A stretch of DNA of 64,000 bases from Pseudomonas sp. HMWF032 (GCF_003060885.1 NZ_QAIG01000008.1:347904-411903), one strand, 5' to 3'. Positions 17,565 to 27,672 are shown, counted from the first letter of the stretch. The notes: generated by a model from the sequence alone, not told the origin. A program made the numbers and translations.

Positions 17565-17580
17565 TGCAAATAACCAGCCA
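17565..17580 (-). promoter_or_regulatory. sigma-54-like promoter of the glycan operon
   Basis: Minus-strand TGGCTGG-TTAT-TTGCA. It keeps the invariant GG-N10-GC spacing and an ideal TTGCA -12 box; the -24 box deviates at two of its outer bases. The predicted start lies about 50 nt before the ATG at 17500. The rest of the 142-nt gap between flgL and the operon shows nothing else notable. Confidence 0.55.
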
Positions 17581-17642
17581 AGCATTCATGCAGGGTAGTA
17601 CAGCGGCAGAACATTCCGTCCAGAGCGCGGCGGCTGACCTGA

Positions 17643-19319
17643 TTACAGACGGTTAAACAAATTCAGCCCGGCAATCTTCACATAGCTCTGCTGTGCCGCC
17701 TCCAGCACCACCGTCTGGAAGGACAGACGCGAAAGCGCCTCGGCGTAGTCCAGCTCGCGCAGATCGGCCTGGACAGACTTGTTTACCAACGTGACGTCCT
17801 CGTTATCGATCTGGGTGGTTTCGATCAGGTTCATCCGGGCGCCAATCTCGGTCTGCACCTCCAGGACCTTGCCCAAACCATTGTCGAGGTTGGTCAAGGC
17901 AATGGCGACTTCATCGCGCACACCCAGATTGCCGGCCGCAGAAGAAGGGGCCGACTCAAGCGCCTGACGCAGGCGGCTGATCGTGTTCAGAATACTGCGT
18001 TGTTCCTGAAACTGCGGCTGCACGCCAAATTCATCGCCGCCACCCGCCGCAGCCGGCGCAGAGACCGTGAAGTCAGCACCGAAGACAGTAAAGGTAGAGG
18101 GGTAAGGACCCGCAGCTGTGCCGGTTGCAAGCACGGGGCTTCCAGGGCCGACAGGCTGCGCATAAACCTCGTAGTTGGTGGCGTTGGTAAACCGCAGGAC
18201 AACCCCCGAGGTCGGAAACTGGCTGTCAAAAGTCGCCTGGTTGCTGATACCAGACGGCGCAACAATCGCCGCCGAATTGTTGGTCGATGAGCGATTTACG
18301 GCAAACTCGGTCGGTGACGACCGCAGGGTAAAGGTGTGGGTGTTGATCCCCGGCGCACCCGGGGTTGCGGTATCGGCCAGCAGATTATCGAGATCCAGGG
18401 GGTTGTCGCCGGGCTTCAGCACCACATCCAGCTGAAACCGCATACCGCGAAAGTTGATGGTATTGCCGCTATTGACCAGCGGATCAATCAAACCACCGCC
18501 TGGCACCTCTGAGGTGACATCAGCACCGGTGTTGTCATAGATGCGAAATTCCTTGCCGCTGACAAACGCCATCGAATACGGCTCGCCCGTGCGGAAGCTG
18601 GCATTGAACGCCTGACTGTCCTGCACCAGTCCGGGTGACATGAACATCCGCTGATCTGCCGCAGGCAGGGCCGGAATGTTGGTGGCTGGCAACGGCGGTG
18701 TCGGCAGCGCTGGGTTATTGATGCCCAGGGTTTTCAACACCCGGTTGGCATTGCTGACATCCTCGAACAGGCGCTTGCCGTTGTCGTTGATGGCCACATT
18801 ACTGGATGTCGCCACCTGCAAGCTGCGCTGCCCTTCGTCACCCTGGTAGGAGTAAGTGCCGTCGGGGTTACGCAGGAACGGCTCGGTCTTGCCGATAAAA
18901 CCACTGAACAGGTACTCGCCACGGGCGTTGCGACTGTTCATCAGGTTCAGCAATTCGCCTTCACGCTCGCTCAACTCCTTGGCCAGGGATTTACGGTCTT
19001 CGGCCGACAGCGCGCCGCCCCCGGATTGAACGGCCAACTCACGGATCCGTTGCAGCACGGTCACCACTGAGTTGATCGTGGTTTCCTCCTGGGTCAGGCT
19101 ATTTTTCGCGGCAGTGAGGTTTTCCTTGTACTGCCCCAGCACGGCTTGCTGCTGCTCAAGCTGCAGCAGGCGCACGGAGGCCACCGGATCGTCGGCCGGC
19201 GTCAGGATGCGATTACCGCTGCTGATCTGCTCTTGCGTGCGGATCACATTGGAATAGTTGCGCCCAAGACCATTAACACCGTTATTGAACGCCTGGATCG
19301 AAGAAATGCGCATGACCAT
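17643..19319 (-). CDS. flgL: flagellar hook-filament junction protein FlgL (HAP3, 558 aa)
   Basis: Junction protein linking hook and filament. The N-terminus (MRISSIQAFNNGVNGLGRNYSN) and C-terminus (...VQADLRELDYAEALSRLSFQTVVLEAAQQSYVKIAGLNLFNRL in pattern) are flagellin-like D0/D1 regions. At about 558 aa it is clearly longer than the ~440 aa of P. aeruginosa FlgL; the extra length is in the Pro/Gly/Thr-rich middle. The first ATG (19319) has GAGG 8 nt upstream; a second ATG two codons later is possible. It ends the flgFGHIJKL unit. Confidence 0.95.
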   Translation of the reverse strand: MVMRISSIQAFNNGVNGLGRNYSNVIRTQEQISSGNRILTPADDPVASVRLLQLEQQQAVLGQYKENLTAAKNSLTQEETTINSVVTVLQRIRELAVQSGGGALSAEDRKSLAKELSEREGELLNLMNSRNARGEYLFSGFIGKTEPFLRNPDGTYSYQGDEGQRSLQVATSSNVAINDNGKRLFEDVSNANRVLKTLGINNPALPTPPLPATNIPALPAADQRMFMSPGLVQDSQAFNASFRTGEPYSMAFVSGKEFRIYDNTGADVTSEVPGGGLIDPLVNSGNTINFRGMRFQLDVVLKPGDNPLDLDNLLADTATPGAPGINTHTFTLRSSPTEFAVNRSSTNNSAAIVAPSGISNQATFDSQFPTSGVVLRFTNATNYEVYAQPVGPGSPVLATGTAAGPYPSTFTVFGADFTVSAPAAAGGGDEFGVQPQFQEQRSILNTISRLRQALESAPSSAAGNLGVRDEVAIALTNLDNGLGKVLEVQTEIGARMNLIETTQIDNEDVTLVNKSVQADLRELDYAEALSRLSFQTVVLEAAQQSYVKIAGLNLFNRL

Positions 19320-19360
19320 AAAGCTAACCTCAAGGTTCTCTCAGCACGCCAAACCGCGCC

Positions 19361-21400
19361 TCAGAACGCATTAATCAGAGTATCGAACAGGTTACGGGCA
19401 ACTTGAATGATCTGCGCCGAGGCCTGGTAGTACTGCTCGAACTGAATCAGCTTGGCCGCCTCTTCATCCAGGTTGACCGCCGAAACCGAGTCGCGGTTAT
19501 CGGTGGCCTGCTTGAGAATAGCGTTGGTGGCTTCGCCATCAACACGGGACTGACTGGTCAAGGTGCCCACACGCTCAACCAGGTCACCATAGGCATCGGT
19601 AAAACTGGAGCCGGTGGTGGTTGGCGCCAACGGGTTGATACCAATCGTGGTGCGATTCTGCAGATCGATCAACTTCAGGGCGTTGCGGTTATCCGAAACG
19701 CCGTTGGTGTTAAACGACACCGAGAAGTTGTCACCGGCCTGCGGCCGACCACTGATCGACACTTCATAGTCAAACGGCACAGGTACGGCGGGCGGCCCGG
19801 CAGTCGCGGGCACGGTGATGGTCAGCTTGTTGTTTTGTCCCGGCACGATGACACCGGTATCAATGGTGTTGCCGTTGATATCGACCACACTGTAGTTCTG
19901 CGTCGCACCGCCACCGGCACCCATCACAATGCGCAGCGGCGGCGCATTGCGCAGGCTGGTTTCCAGATTGCTTTGCGCGACAGGGTCATAGATGTTTATT
20001 GCAGTGACCAACGTCGGCTGAGTGATCACCCCGGTGCCCTTGTTGGCCGGGCTGGTCTGAGCCTTGAGGGGTGCAGCAAACGCCAGCTCTTCAGGCCGTT
20101 TCATGTCGGCACGAATATCCTGACCGGCATTGCGGGTAGGCATAATACGAAAGCGGTCGCCGGCCGCGAAGGTCCCGCTGGCCACACTCAGCGACACACC
20201 ATCAAACTCGGGCGCCGGAACGACCGTGATATCGAACGGACCGAAACCGGTGCCGTCACTGATCCGGCGTACGGTGTAATTCGTCGCGCTGGTGAACTCC
20301 ACCTCATAGTCACTGGTGGTCAGCTGAGTGGTGTCTCGGATAAAAACATTGAGGTTGGCTGTACTGTTGCTGTTGCCCAGCCGGGCCAGGCTGCGCTGCC
20401 CGATCAGCGTAGTGTCGTTCAGATCACGAAACAGGCCATTGCCGAATTGCCCGTTAAGGTCCAGCCCCTGCCCCAACTGGCGGTTGACCTGGTCAGTCAC
20501 GGACAGCGCCAGACGCCCAACCGCGTTGAGCGTGGTATCCAGTACATCTTCGCGGTAACGAATCAGACCACCCATCTCACCACCGGTGATCAGCGAGGTG
20601 ATGCCCTGGCGTGAGTTACCACTGACAAACTCAACTTCGCTGCGTAGCGGGTCCGACAAGCCCGGCACCACGTCCAGCCGCGAGGCCTGACTACCCACAA
20701 CCAGCGGCTGGCCGGAACCGATGAACAGGTTGTAACTGTTGTTATCCTGCTCAACCACTGTCACGCCAATAAAAGTTGCCAGCTTGCGTACCGCTTCCTC
20801 ACGGGCATCAAGCAGGTCATTGGGCTCTTTGCCGTTCGCTGCAGCCACGGCAATCGCATCGTTGTAACCGGCAATCGAGGTCGCCAGCTGATTGACCTGG
20901 TCAGTCACCGCCGACAACTGCTTGTTGATAAAAGCGTTCTGCTCGTAGAGACGGTCATAGACCGTATTAAAGCGTTTGGCCAACCCTTCGGCCTCGGACA
21001 ATGCCAGTTGCCGGGCTGGAATATTGGCGGGGTCTTCGGCGGCCGTCTGCAGGGCAGCAAAGACCTTTTTCAGCGCCGGGCTGACACCCGTGGTACTGCC
21101 TGCCAGCAAGGAGTCGAGCTGGTTAATCTGACTCAGGTAAGACTGCACATCACTGTTGAGCGCCGTGCTGCTGCGCACCTGCGTCGTCAGAAACTCGTTA
21201 TAGATACGCCGCACATCCACCAACGTGGTGCCCGAGCCAATGTAGCCTGCGCCACTGAATTGCGGAGTGCGCGTAGCCTGCACCGACTCTTGCCGTGAAA
21301 AGCCGGGGGTGTTGACGTTGGTGATGTTGTGACCGGTAACCGACAGTGCCGTCTTGTTGGCAGCCAGACCCGAAAGGCCAATATTGAGTAAGTCAGCCAT
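19361..21400 (-). CDS. flgK: flagellar hook-filament junction protein FlgK (HAP1, 679 aa)
   Basis: Starts with the rod/hook-family signature MADLLNIGLSGLAANKTALSVTGHNITNVNTPGFSRQ and ends with the conserved ...NLDEEAAKLIQFEQYYQASAQIIQVARNLFDTLINAF pattern. Length is normal for Pseudomonas. FlgK is exported to the hook tip and provides the first junction zone for the filament. It lies 41 nt upstream of flgL in transcription order and 6 nt after flgJ. Confidence 0.97.
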   Translation of the reverse strand: MADLLNIGLSGLAANKTALSVTGHNITNVNTPGFSRQESVQATRTPQFSGAGYIGSGTTLVDVRRIYNEFLTTQVRSSTALNSDVQSYLSQINQLDSLLAGSTTGVSPALKKVFAALQTAAEDPANIPARQLALSEAEGLAKRFNTVYDRLYEQNAFINKQLSAVTDQVNQLATSIAGYNDAIAVAAANGKEPNDLLDAREEAVRKLATFIGVTVVEQDNNSYNLFIGSGQPLVVGSQASRLDVVPGLSDPLRSEVEFVSGNSRQGITSLITGGEMGGLIRYREDVLDTTLNAVGRLALSVTDQVNRQLGQGLDLNGQFGNGLFRDLNDTTLIGQRSLARLGNSNSTANLNVFIRDTTQLTTSDYEVEFTSATNYTVRRISDGTGFGPFDITVVPAPEFDGVSLSVASGTFAAGDRFRIMPTRNAGQDIRADMKRPEELAFAAPLKAQTSPANKGTGVITQPTLVTAINIYDPVAQSNLETSLRNAPPLRIVMGAGGGATQNYSVVDINGNTIDTGVIVPGQNNKLTITVPATAGPPAVPVPFDYEVSISGRPQAGDNFSVSFNTNGVSDNRNALKLIDLQNRTTIGINPLAPTTTGSSFTDAYGDLVERVGTLTSQSRVDGEATNAILKQATDNRDSVSAVNLDEEAAKLIQFEQYYQASAQIIQVARNLFDTLINAF

Positions 21401-21406
21401 GATTCA

Positions 21407-22579
21407 TCATCCGCTGATGGACGGCGTACTGACTGCCGCAACTGTTTGATAGGTCTGCATCTGCCGCGCGATTTGAGCAATCTTGCGGGCATACTGCGGA
21501 TCGGTGGCATAACCGGCTTTCTGCAGCTCACGCGCGAACTGCTCGGGCTTATCCGTCACGGCCAGGGCTTTCTCGTAGCGGCCATTGCCCTGCAGGAAAC
21601 TCACATAGTCTTCGAAGCTGTGCGCATAGGACTCATAGGCGCGAAAGGACGCGGCTTCTTTAACCGCCTTGCCGCCCTGGAACTCTGTGGTCAAGACACG
21701 CGCCGACTCACCGTCCCAGCTGTCATGGGTTTTGATACCAAACAGGTTGTGACTGCTGCTGCCATCCTGCTGACGAATGATCGACTTGCCCCAGCCCGTT
21801 TCCAGTGCGGCCTGGGCCACCAGATAACGAGGGTCGACGCCAATCTTGTCGGCGGCCTTCTCGGCCATCGGCAACATGGCCGCAATAAACTCATCCTTGG
21901 AGCCAAAAGCCGCCTTGCCCGGGGCCAGCGGTGGCTGAGCAATACGCCGACCGGTGATGGCATCCGCGCCATTGAGCGCCAGCGCGCTGTCTGTGGGTGC
22001 CGCAAAGGACTTGGCAGGAATCCAGTCATTCTGCGCCAGCGCCTGCCCTTCGGCGGCCGTGGCGGAAGGCACAATGCCCGCCAGCAGGCGATCCGTCAGT
22101 TTGCCGGGCAAGGCCAGACGGCGCTGATTGATCAGCGCCACATCATCACGGCCACTCTCAAGCTTGGCCATGGGCTTGCTAGGAGCACTCGGCACGGGTT
22201 CATTGACCTGAGCAAAAGGATTCGGTCGGCTGCTGGCATCCTTCATCTTCGACATCTGCCGCACCAGCACATCGGCAAGGCCGAGGCCATTCTGGTGATT
22301 GGACAGGGTAACCGACAGTTGCTGGTCGTGCATGTCCTGGTAGGTTTTGCTCTCGTTGCTGTTCATGAAGTTGCCTTCACCGAACACTTCGTTGGCCGAG
22401 CGCATGGCCTTGAGCATTTCATTGAGAAACAGTGACTCGAACTCCTGAGCCACCTTCTTGATGTTCTTTTCGCTGTCGCCGCCGACCTTGAACTGATTAA
22501 GGCGATTGAGATCGTTGTACGCGCCCGTGTCGACGTTGGCGGTGCCGCCGAGCAAACCGGCTGAAAGACGAGAGTCCAT
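21407..22579 (-). CDS. flgJ: flagellar rod-cap protein / peptidoglycan hydrolase FlgJ (390 aa)
   Basis: Two-domain protein. The N-terminal ~140 residues are the rod-binding part (EFESLFLNEMLKAMRSANEVFGEG...). The C-terminal ~165 residues are a glucosaminidase/muramidase domain with ...YLVAQAALETGWGKS and HNLFGIK motifs, the Glu of ALETGWGK being the catalytic candidate. The linker between is long and Pro/Ala-rich. FlgJ caps the growing rod in the periplasm and opens the peptidoglycan. Confidence 0.97.
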   Translation of the reverse strand: MDSRLSAGLLGGTANVDTGAYNDLNRLNQFKVGGDSEKNIKKVAQEFESLFLNEMLKAMRSANEVFGEGNFMNSNESKTYQDMHDQQLSVTLSNHQNGLGLADVLVRQMSKMKDASSRPNPFAQVNEPVPSAPSKPMAKLESGRDDVALINQRRLALPGKLTDRLLAGIVPSATAAEGQALAQNDWIPAKSFAAPTDSALALNGADAITGRRIAQPPLAPGKAAFGSKDEFIAAMLPMAEKAADKIGVDPRYLVAQAALETGWGKSIIRQQDGSSSHNLFGIKTHDSWDGESARVLTTEFQGGKAVKEAASFRAYESYAHSFEDYVSFLQGNGRYEKALAVTDKPEQFARELQKAGYATDPQYARKIAQIARQMQTYQTVAAVSTPSISG

Positions 22580-22592
22580 AGCGTGCGCTCCC

Positions 22593-23696
22593 TTAAATCA
22601 CGATCAAATCAGCCTGCAGCGCGCCAGCTTGTTTCAGCGCCTCCAGGATGGCCATAAGGTCGGAAGGCGATGCGCCCACCTGATTTACCGCACGCACGAT
22701 TTCATCCAGCGTGGTCCCAGGACCAAACTTGAACATCGGCTTGGCTTCTTCATCCGCATTGACCTTCGAGCGCGGAACAACAGCGGTTTGCCCACCCGAC
22801 AAGGGGTCTGGCTGGCTGACGATGGGGTCTTCGGTAATGGTCACCGTCAGACTGCCGTGGGTAACCGCAGCTGGTTGCACACGCACGTTCTGGCCAATGA
22901 CAATGGTGCCGGTGCGCGAGTTGATGATGACCTTGGCAACGGCCTGGCCGATCTCGACTTCAAGATTTTCCAGAATCGACAGGTAATCAACACGCTGCCC
23001 CGGATCGAGCGGGGCACTCACCCGGACCGAACCGCCATCAAGAGCCTGCGCAACGCCTGGGCCGAGCAACTCATTAATGTGATCGACGATGTTCTTGGCG
23101 GTGGTGAAGTCTGGCCGATTGAGATTGAGGGTCAGGCTGTTGCCTTGATCGAAACCACTTGGCACCGGTCGTTCAACGGTTGCCCCGCCCGGAATACGAC
23201 CTGCCGAAGGCACGTTGACCGTGATCCGCGAACCGTCCGCACCGCCGGCATCAAAACCACCCACCACCAGATTGCCCTGGGCAATGGCGTAGACATTGCC
23301 ATCAATGCCCTTGAGCGGGGTCATCAGCAAGCTGCCGCCACGCAGGCTCTTGGCGTTACCAATCGAGGAAATGGTGATATCGATGGTTTGTCCGGGTTTG
23401 GCGAAGGGTGGCAGGTCCGCATGCACCGAGACGGCTGCCACGTTCTTCAGCTGTACGTTGCCGCCCTGCGGCACCTTGATGCCGAACTGCGCCATCATGT
23501 TGTTGAAGGTTTGTACGGTGAACGGCGTCTGCGTGGTCTGGTCACCACTGCCATTGAGCCCCACCACCAGGCCGTAACCGATCAGTTGGTTACTGCGCAC
23601 GCCCTGAATGCTGGCCAGGTCCTTGAGCCGCTCGGCCTGGGCAACAGTGGCCAGCAACAAGGCAAAAGCGGCGCACAGGTATTTGTTAAGCATCAT
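22593..23696 (-). CDS. flgI: flagellar P-ring protein FlgI (367 aa)
   Basis: Periplasmic P-ring subunit around the rod. It has a Sec signal ([20 protein letters not shown], then [12 protein letters not shown], the conserved mature start). It also has the family motifs [17 protein letters not shown] and a C-terminal segment ending ...[17 protein letters not shown] place the start at 23696, where AAGGTGG precedes the ATG by the right distance; the frame is open to 23720 but would overlap flgH. Confidence 0.96.
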   Translation of the reverse strand: MMLNKYLCAAFALLLATVAQAERLKDLASIQGVRSNQLIGYGLVVGLNGSGDQTTQTPFTVQTFNNMMAQFGIKVPQGGNVQLKNVAAVSVHADLPPFAKPGQTIDITISSIGNAKSLRGGSLLMTPLKGIDGNVYAIAQGNLVVGGFDAGGADGSRITVNVPSAGRIPGGATVERPVPSGFDQGNSLTLNLNRPDFTTAKNIVDHINELLGPGVAQALDGGSVRVSAPLDPGQRVDYLSILENLEVEIGQAVAKVIINSRTGTIVIGQNVRVQPAAVTHGSLTVTITEDPIVSQPDPLSGGQTAVVPRSKVNADEEAKPMFKFGPGTTLDEIVRAVNQVGASPSDLMAILEALKQAGALQADLIVI

Positions 23697-23707
23697 GTTG
23701 ACCACCT

Positions 23708-24427
23708 TCAGAATGGCCACATTGGGCTAAGAAAGAACCGGCTCATCCAGCCCGGCTGTGAGGCATCGGCAAATGCGCCGGTACCCGAGTAGGTGATACG
23801 CGCATCGGCAATCCGGGTCGAAGACACCGTGTTGTCGGTGGCGATGTCATCGGCCCGCACCAGGCCGGCAATCCGCACCAGCTCATCGCCGGTATTGAGG
23901 GTCATCCACTTCTCGCCACGCACCAGCAGAATGCCGTTGGGCATGACCTCGGCCACCGATACGGTAATCGAACCATTCAGGCTGTTGCTCTGTCCGGCCT
24001 GACCGGAACCATCCGCTGAGCGGGTCGCATCAAAACTGGCATCCAGGCCCAGGGTGTCGTTGGTCATACCCAGAGCACCAATAGAGGCCAGCGGATTCTT
24101 TGGCGCTACCGTCATGCCAAACAGATTAGGCACGCCCAGGTTGGCAGAACTGTCCTTGCTGATCTTACTGCTGGTGTTCTTGCTCGCCTGGGTGCGCTCG
24201 TTCAGGGTGATGGTGATGATGTCGCCCACCCGATAGGCCTTGCGATCACCGAACAGGCCGTTTTCGAAACCAGCCTGGTAGATCGAACCGTTGTTCTGCG
24301 CAGCCGGAAGCGGCGTACGCGGCATCACCGGAGCGTAATAGGGATCATCCGGCTTGGCTGCAGGTGCCATACAGCCGCTCAAGGCCAGTGGGCCAAGCAG
24401 TGCACTTATGATTATCAGCCGGTTCAT
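23708..24427 (-). CDS. flgH: flagellar L-ring lipoprotein FlgH (239 aa)
   Basis: Outer-membrane L-ring subunit. The N-terminus has a lipoprotein signal with lipobox LSGC (C19). Conserved features follow: [24 protein letters not shown], and [14 protein letters not shown] near the end of the beta-rich part. The C-terminal ...[13 protein letters not shown] is typical of FlgH. It lies between flgG and flgI as in other Pseudomonas. Confidence 0.97.
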   Translation of the reverse strand: MNRLIIISALLGPLALSGCMAPAAKPDDPYYAPVMPRTPLPAAQNNGSIYQAGFENGLFGDRKAYRVGDIITITLNERTQASKNTSSKISKDSSANLGVPNLFGMTVAPKNPLASIGALGMTNDTLGLDASFDATRSADGSGQAGQSNSLNGSITVSVAEVMPNGILLVRGEKWMTLNTGDELVRIAGLVRADDIATDNTVSSTRIADARITYSGTGAFADASQPGWMSRFFLSPMWPF

Positions 24428-24548
24428 CTCTATTACCTCATGCGTTGCCTGGGATGGTGTACAACCTGAGCCACCAGTACCCGTTCAAGCGATTCCTTGC
24501 CGTATCCAAAGCCGAGCCTGTCGCTGAGCGACTAACCCGCTTTACCTA

Positions 24549-25334
24549 TCAAAGATTTTGCGAAATAAAGCCGAGCATCTGGTCAGCGGTAGAAATGACC
24601 TTGGAGTTCATCTCGTAGGCGCGCTGCGTGGTGATCATGTTCACCAACTCTTCGACAACACTGACGTTGGAGTTTTCCAGGGTGTTCTGCAGCGTGGTAC
24701 CCAAACCGTTGAGGCCTGGGGTGCCGACTTGCGGCGCACCGCTGGATGCGGTTTCCAGAAACAGGTTGTTGCCGATCGCTTCCAGACCCGCCGGGTTGAT
24801 AAAGTCCGCCGTCTGCAAGTTGCCCACCACCTGAGGCTGCGGGTTACCGGTGGTGGTCACCGAAACGGTGCCGTCTTCACCAACGGTAAAGCTACGCACC
24901 TCATTGGGCAGGACAATGGCCGGCTCCAGGGCGTAGCCATTGGAGGTCACCATCTGGCCATCGGAATTGAGGTGGAAACTACCATCGCGGGTGTAGGACA
25001 CCGTGCCGTCAGGCAACAGAATCTGGAAGAAACCACGTCCGTTGATGGCCAGGTCCAGAGGCTGCTCGGTGGTCTGTAAGCTGCCAGCGGTGAAAATCTT
25101 CTGCGTGCCGACCACGCGCACCCCGGTACCCAACTGCAGACCCGATGGCAGCTGACTGTCCTGACTGGACTGACCGCCCGGCTGGCGACGGATCTGGTAC
25201 AGCAGATCTTCGAATTCGGCGCGATCGCGTTTGAAGCCGGTGGTCGAAACGTTGGCCAGGTTGTTGGAAATGGTGGTCAGGTTCATGTCCTGAGCGGACA
25301 GACCGGTCTTGCTGACCCACAGTGCCGGAAGCAT
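24549..25334 (-). CDS. flgG: flagellar distal rod protein FlgG (261 aa)
   Basis: Distal rod subunit. It has the family start MLPALWVSKTGLSAQDMNL followed by TTISNNLANVSTTGFKRDRAEFEDLLYQ. The FlgG-specific insert and the C-terminal ELVNMITTQRAYEMNSKVISTADQML are present. Length 261 is standard. A 121-nt gap separates it from flgH; I see no clear terminator there. Confidence 0.98.
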   Translation of the reverse strand: MLPALWVSKTGLSAQDMNLTTISNNLANVSTTGFKRDRAEFEDLLYQIRRQPGGQSSQDSQLPSGLQLGTGVRVVGTQKIFTAGSLQTTEQPLDLAINGRGFFQILLPDGTVSYTRDGSFHLNSDGQMVTSNGYALEPAIVLPNEVRSFTVGEDGTVSVTTTGNPQPQVVGNLQTADFINPAGLEAIGNNLFLETASSGAPQVGTPGLNGLGTTLQNTLENSNVSVVEELVNMITTQRAYEMNSKVISTADQMLGFISQNL

Positions 25335-25380
25335 ATCGATTCTCCTCGGGCGTCGTTTTAACGGCGCCGCGTGCTGATAA

Positions 25381-26121
25381 TTAGGTCATTTGCAAGACGC
25401 GAGCCATAGCCGCCGAATTGTCTTCGGCGGTGCGCATCATCTTGACTTGCAGTTCGAATTGACGGGACAGGGAGAGAATCGCAGTCATCTCTTCCACCGC
25501 ATTGACGTTGCTCGATTCAAGAAATCCAGAGGTGATTTCCATGGTCGCATCAGCCAGCACCGGCTCTTGCCCCTTGAAGCGAATCAGGCCATCGGTGCCC
25601 TTCTCCATCTGCTTCAAATCCGGGTTCACCAGCTTCAGACGGTCCACCTCGGCCAGTACACTGGGCGCCTCACCAAGCGCACGAATACTGATGGTGCCAT
25701 CCTTGCCAATCTCGATTTTCTGCTCAGGCGGCACGGCAATCGGCCCGGCATTGCCCATCACCGGCAAACCATTGCCGGTGCGCAACATGCCCAATGCATC
25801 GACATTCAGACTGGCAGTGCGGACGTAGGCTTCACCGCCATCGGGTGCCTGAACCGCCAGCCAGCCTTTACCACCCACAGCCACATCGAGATCACGCCCC
25901 GTCTCCTGCAAGGAGCCTGGCGTAAAGTCGGTCCCCGGACGCTCGCTCATGGCATAAGCGCGTGCCGGATAACTGTCACCAAAAATCGGCATTGAGCGGG
26001 CCTGTTCAAAATCCCGTCGAAAACCGCTGGTGGAAATGTTTGCCAGGTTGTTGGCGTGGGCTCGCTGGGCCAGGGTGTTGTTGTGGGCCCCCGTCATGGA
26101 GACGTACAGCATCTTGTCCAT
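25381..26121 (-). CDS. flgF: flagellar proximal rod protein FlgF (246 aa)
   Basis: Rod subunit and first gene of flgFGHIJKL. It has MDKMLYVSMTGAHNNTLAQRAHANNLAN and a C-terminal EEMTAILSLSRQFELQVKMMRTAEDN. The start at 26121 has GGAG upstream; the open frame reaches 26205 but that part is promoter DNA. A -24/-12 promoter and a terminator for flgE lie immediately upstream. Confidence 0.97.
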   Translation of the reverse strand: MDKMLYVSMTGAHNNTLAQRAHANNLANISTSGFRRDFEQARSMPIFGDSYPARAYAMSERPGTDFTPGSLQETGRDLDVAVGGKGWLAVQAPDGGEAYVRTASLNVDALGMLRTGNGLPVMGNAGPIAVPPEQKIEIGKDGTISIRALGEAPSVLAEVDRLKLVNPDLKQMEKGTDGLIRFKGQEPVLADATMEITSGFLESSNVNAVEEMTAILSLSRQFELQVKMMRTAEDNSAAMARVLQMT

Positions 26122-26171
26122 GGTTATTCTCCGAGTTGGGCTTACCGCCCGCTGCTCTATGCAGGTGATAA

Positions 26172-26187
26172 AGCAATGGCTGTGCCA
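26172..26187 (-). promoter_or_regulatory. sigma-54 promoter of flgFGHIJKL
   Basis: Minus-strand TGGCACA-GCCA-TTGCT, a near-perfect match to TGGCACG-N4-TTGCW. The predicted start is about 40 nt upstream of flgF. Confidence 0.9.
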
Positions 26188-26228
26188 GCATTCGAAAAAA
26201 ACCACAAGCTACTGATTAATAAAGCTTT

Positions 26229-26259
26229 TAAAAAAAGAAAGGGCTCCATCAGGAGCCCT
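26229..26259 (-). terminator. rho-independent terminator after flgE
   Basis: An 8-bp stem (AGGGCTCC / GGAGCCCT, loop of 4 at 26248-26251) followed on the minus strand by TTTCTTTTTTT. It ends the flgBCDE transcript about 50 nt beyond the flgE stop, so flgF-L needs its own promoter. Confidence 0.9.
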
Positions 26260-26311
26260 CTCAGCGTCAAAGCGGCGTGCTTTTGCCGCTCATGACAGAC
26301 CTATACACCTA

Positions 26312-27628
26312 TCAGCGCAGGTTAATGATGGTCTGGGTGACCGCACTGTTGGTTTCAATGGTCTTGGCGTTGGCCTGGTAGTTACGCTGAGCAACGATCA
26401 GGTTGACCAACTGATCCGACAACTCCACGTTGGAGTCCTCCAGAGCCCCCGATTGCAATGCCCCCAGAGTGCCACTGCGCGGCGTGCCTCGTACCGGCTC
26501 ACCCGATTCGAATGACTGCACCCAGGCGGTCTTGCCCACCGGCGTCAATCCTTGCACGTTGGCAAAGTTGGCCAACACCACCTGCCCTTGCACCTTCGAC
26601 TGGCCATTGGTGTAGCGCGCGAAGATCACCCCGGTGTCGTCAATTTCCAAGCCGGAAAGCTGGCCCGTCGTATAACCGTCCTGACTCACCCGGTTAACCG
26701 CAAAACTGCTGGCAAACTGTGTCGACTTGCGAATATCGATGCCAATACCAGTGGCACTGGCGCTCGCACCGTTGGGCCCCCACACCGGCGGTACAGCCGT
26801 GTTAGGCGCCGCCGGCACCCAGGTGCTCAACTGGATCACGCCATTGGCATCCACGGTAAAACCTGTCGGCGTAGAGGCAATCAGGGCCGGCACATTCAGT
26901 TGACCCGACGCGGTGTAGGTCAAAGGCACTGTCGATGGCGTCGTAAGCGTCGGGTTGGTTGGGTTGCGCCCATCAATCAGCACGTTCATGTTCCAGGTAT
27001 TAGGCCCCGTTTTGAGGAAATACTGGGTGAATACGTGGGCGTTACCCTGACTGTCATAGATATTGGTCGAAGTCGACGAGTTATACGACGTGGGGTCTGC
27101 CGGGTTAAACGGCACGGTGGTCGGTACCAAATTGGTGGAGTTCAGGTTGTAGACCTGCTCCAGACTCTCAGTCGCCCGCGGTTCCTGGCTCGCTGTTTCA
27201 ATCTGCAAATCGCCGACAATACCGTTTTGCAGGTTACCGGCCGCATCCACCGTATAGCCCTGCAGGCGGTAACCGAAATTGTTGACCATGAAGCCATCAC
27301 GATCCGTACCGAAGTAACCGGCACGGGTGTAGCTGACATCACCATTGTTGCTGGTTTGGAAGAAACCATTGCCGTTGATCGCCAGATCCAGGGCGTTCTG
27401 CGTGTAGTTGATATTGCCCTGGTTAAACAGTTGCGAAACGTTAGCCAGCAAAACGCCGCTACCCTGCGGGTTTGAGCCTGTACCCAATACAGAGGCCGCA
27501 TATACATCGGCAAATTCGGCACGTGACTGTTTGAAGCCCGCCGTGCCCGCGTTGGCAATATTGTTGCCCGTCACATTGAGATCACTGGTTGCCGCACGCA
27601 GCCCACTCAAACCGATATTGAAGGACAT
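26312..27628 (-). CDS. flgE: flagellar hook protein FlgE (438 aa)
   Basis: Hook subunit. It starts MSFNIGLSGLRAATSDLNVTGNNIANAGTAGFKQSRAEF and ends with the conserved ...LSDQLVNLIVAQRNYQANAKTIET pattern. The exposed middle is Thr/Asn/Pro-rich. Length is within the Pseudomonas range. Last gene of flgBCDE; a strong terminator follows. Confidence 0.97.
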   Translation of the reverse strand: MSFNIGLSGLRAATSDLNVTGNNIANAGTAGFKQSRAEFADVYAASVLGTGSNPQGSGVLLANVSQLFNQGNINYTQNALDLAINGNGFFQTSNNGDVSYTRAGYFGTDRDGFMVNNFGYRLQGYTVDAAGNLQNGIVGDLQIETASQEPRATESLEQVYNLNSTNLVPTTVPFNPADPTSYNSSTSTNIYDSQGNAHVFTQYFLKTGPNTWNMNVLIDGRNPTNPTLTTPSTVPLTYTASGQLNVPALIASTPTGFTVDANGVIQLSTWVPAAPNTAVPPVWGPNGASASATGIGIDIRKSTQFASSFAVNRVSQDGYTTGQLSGLEIDDTGVIFARYTNGQSKVQGQVVLANFANVQGLTPVGKTAWVQSFESGEPVRGTPRSGTLGALQSGALEDSNVELSDQLVNLIVAQRNYQANAKTIETNSAVTQTIINLR

Positions 27629-27672
27629 GGATATCTCCTTTGCCGGAACTCCCGGCCATTAAATTCGCTGAA

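Noticed and set aside
5060..17642. The glycan island as a recent mobile element
   Set aside because: No transposase, integrase, tRNA or flanking repeats are visible. The location is the usual one for flagellin glycosylation genes, so replacement by homologous exchange is more likely.
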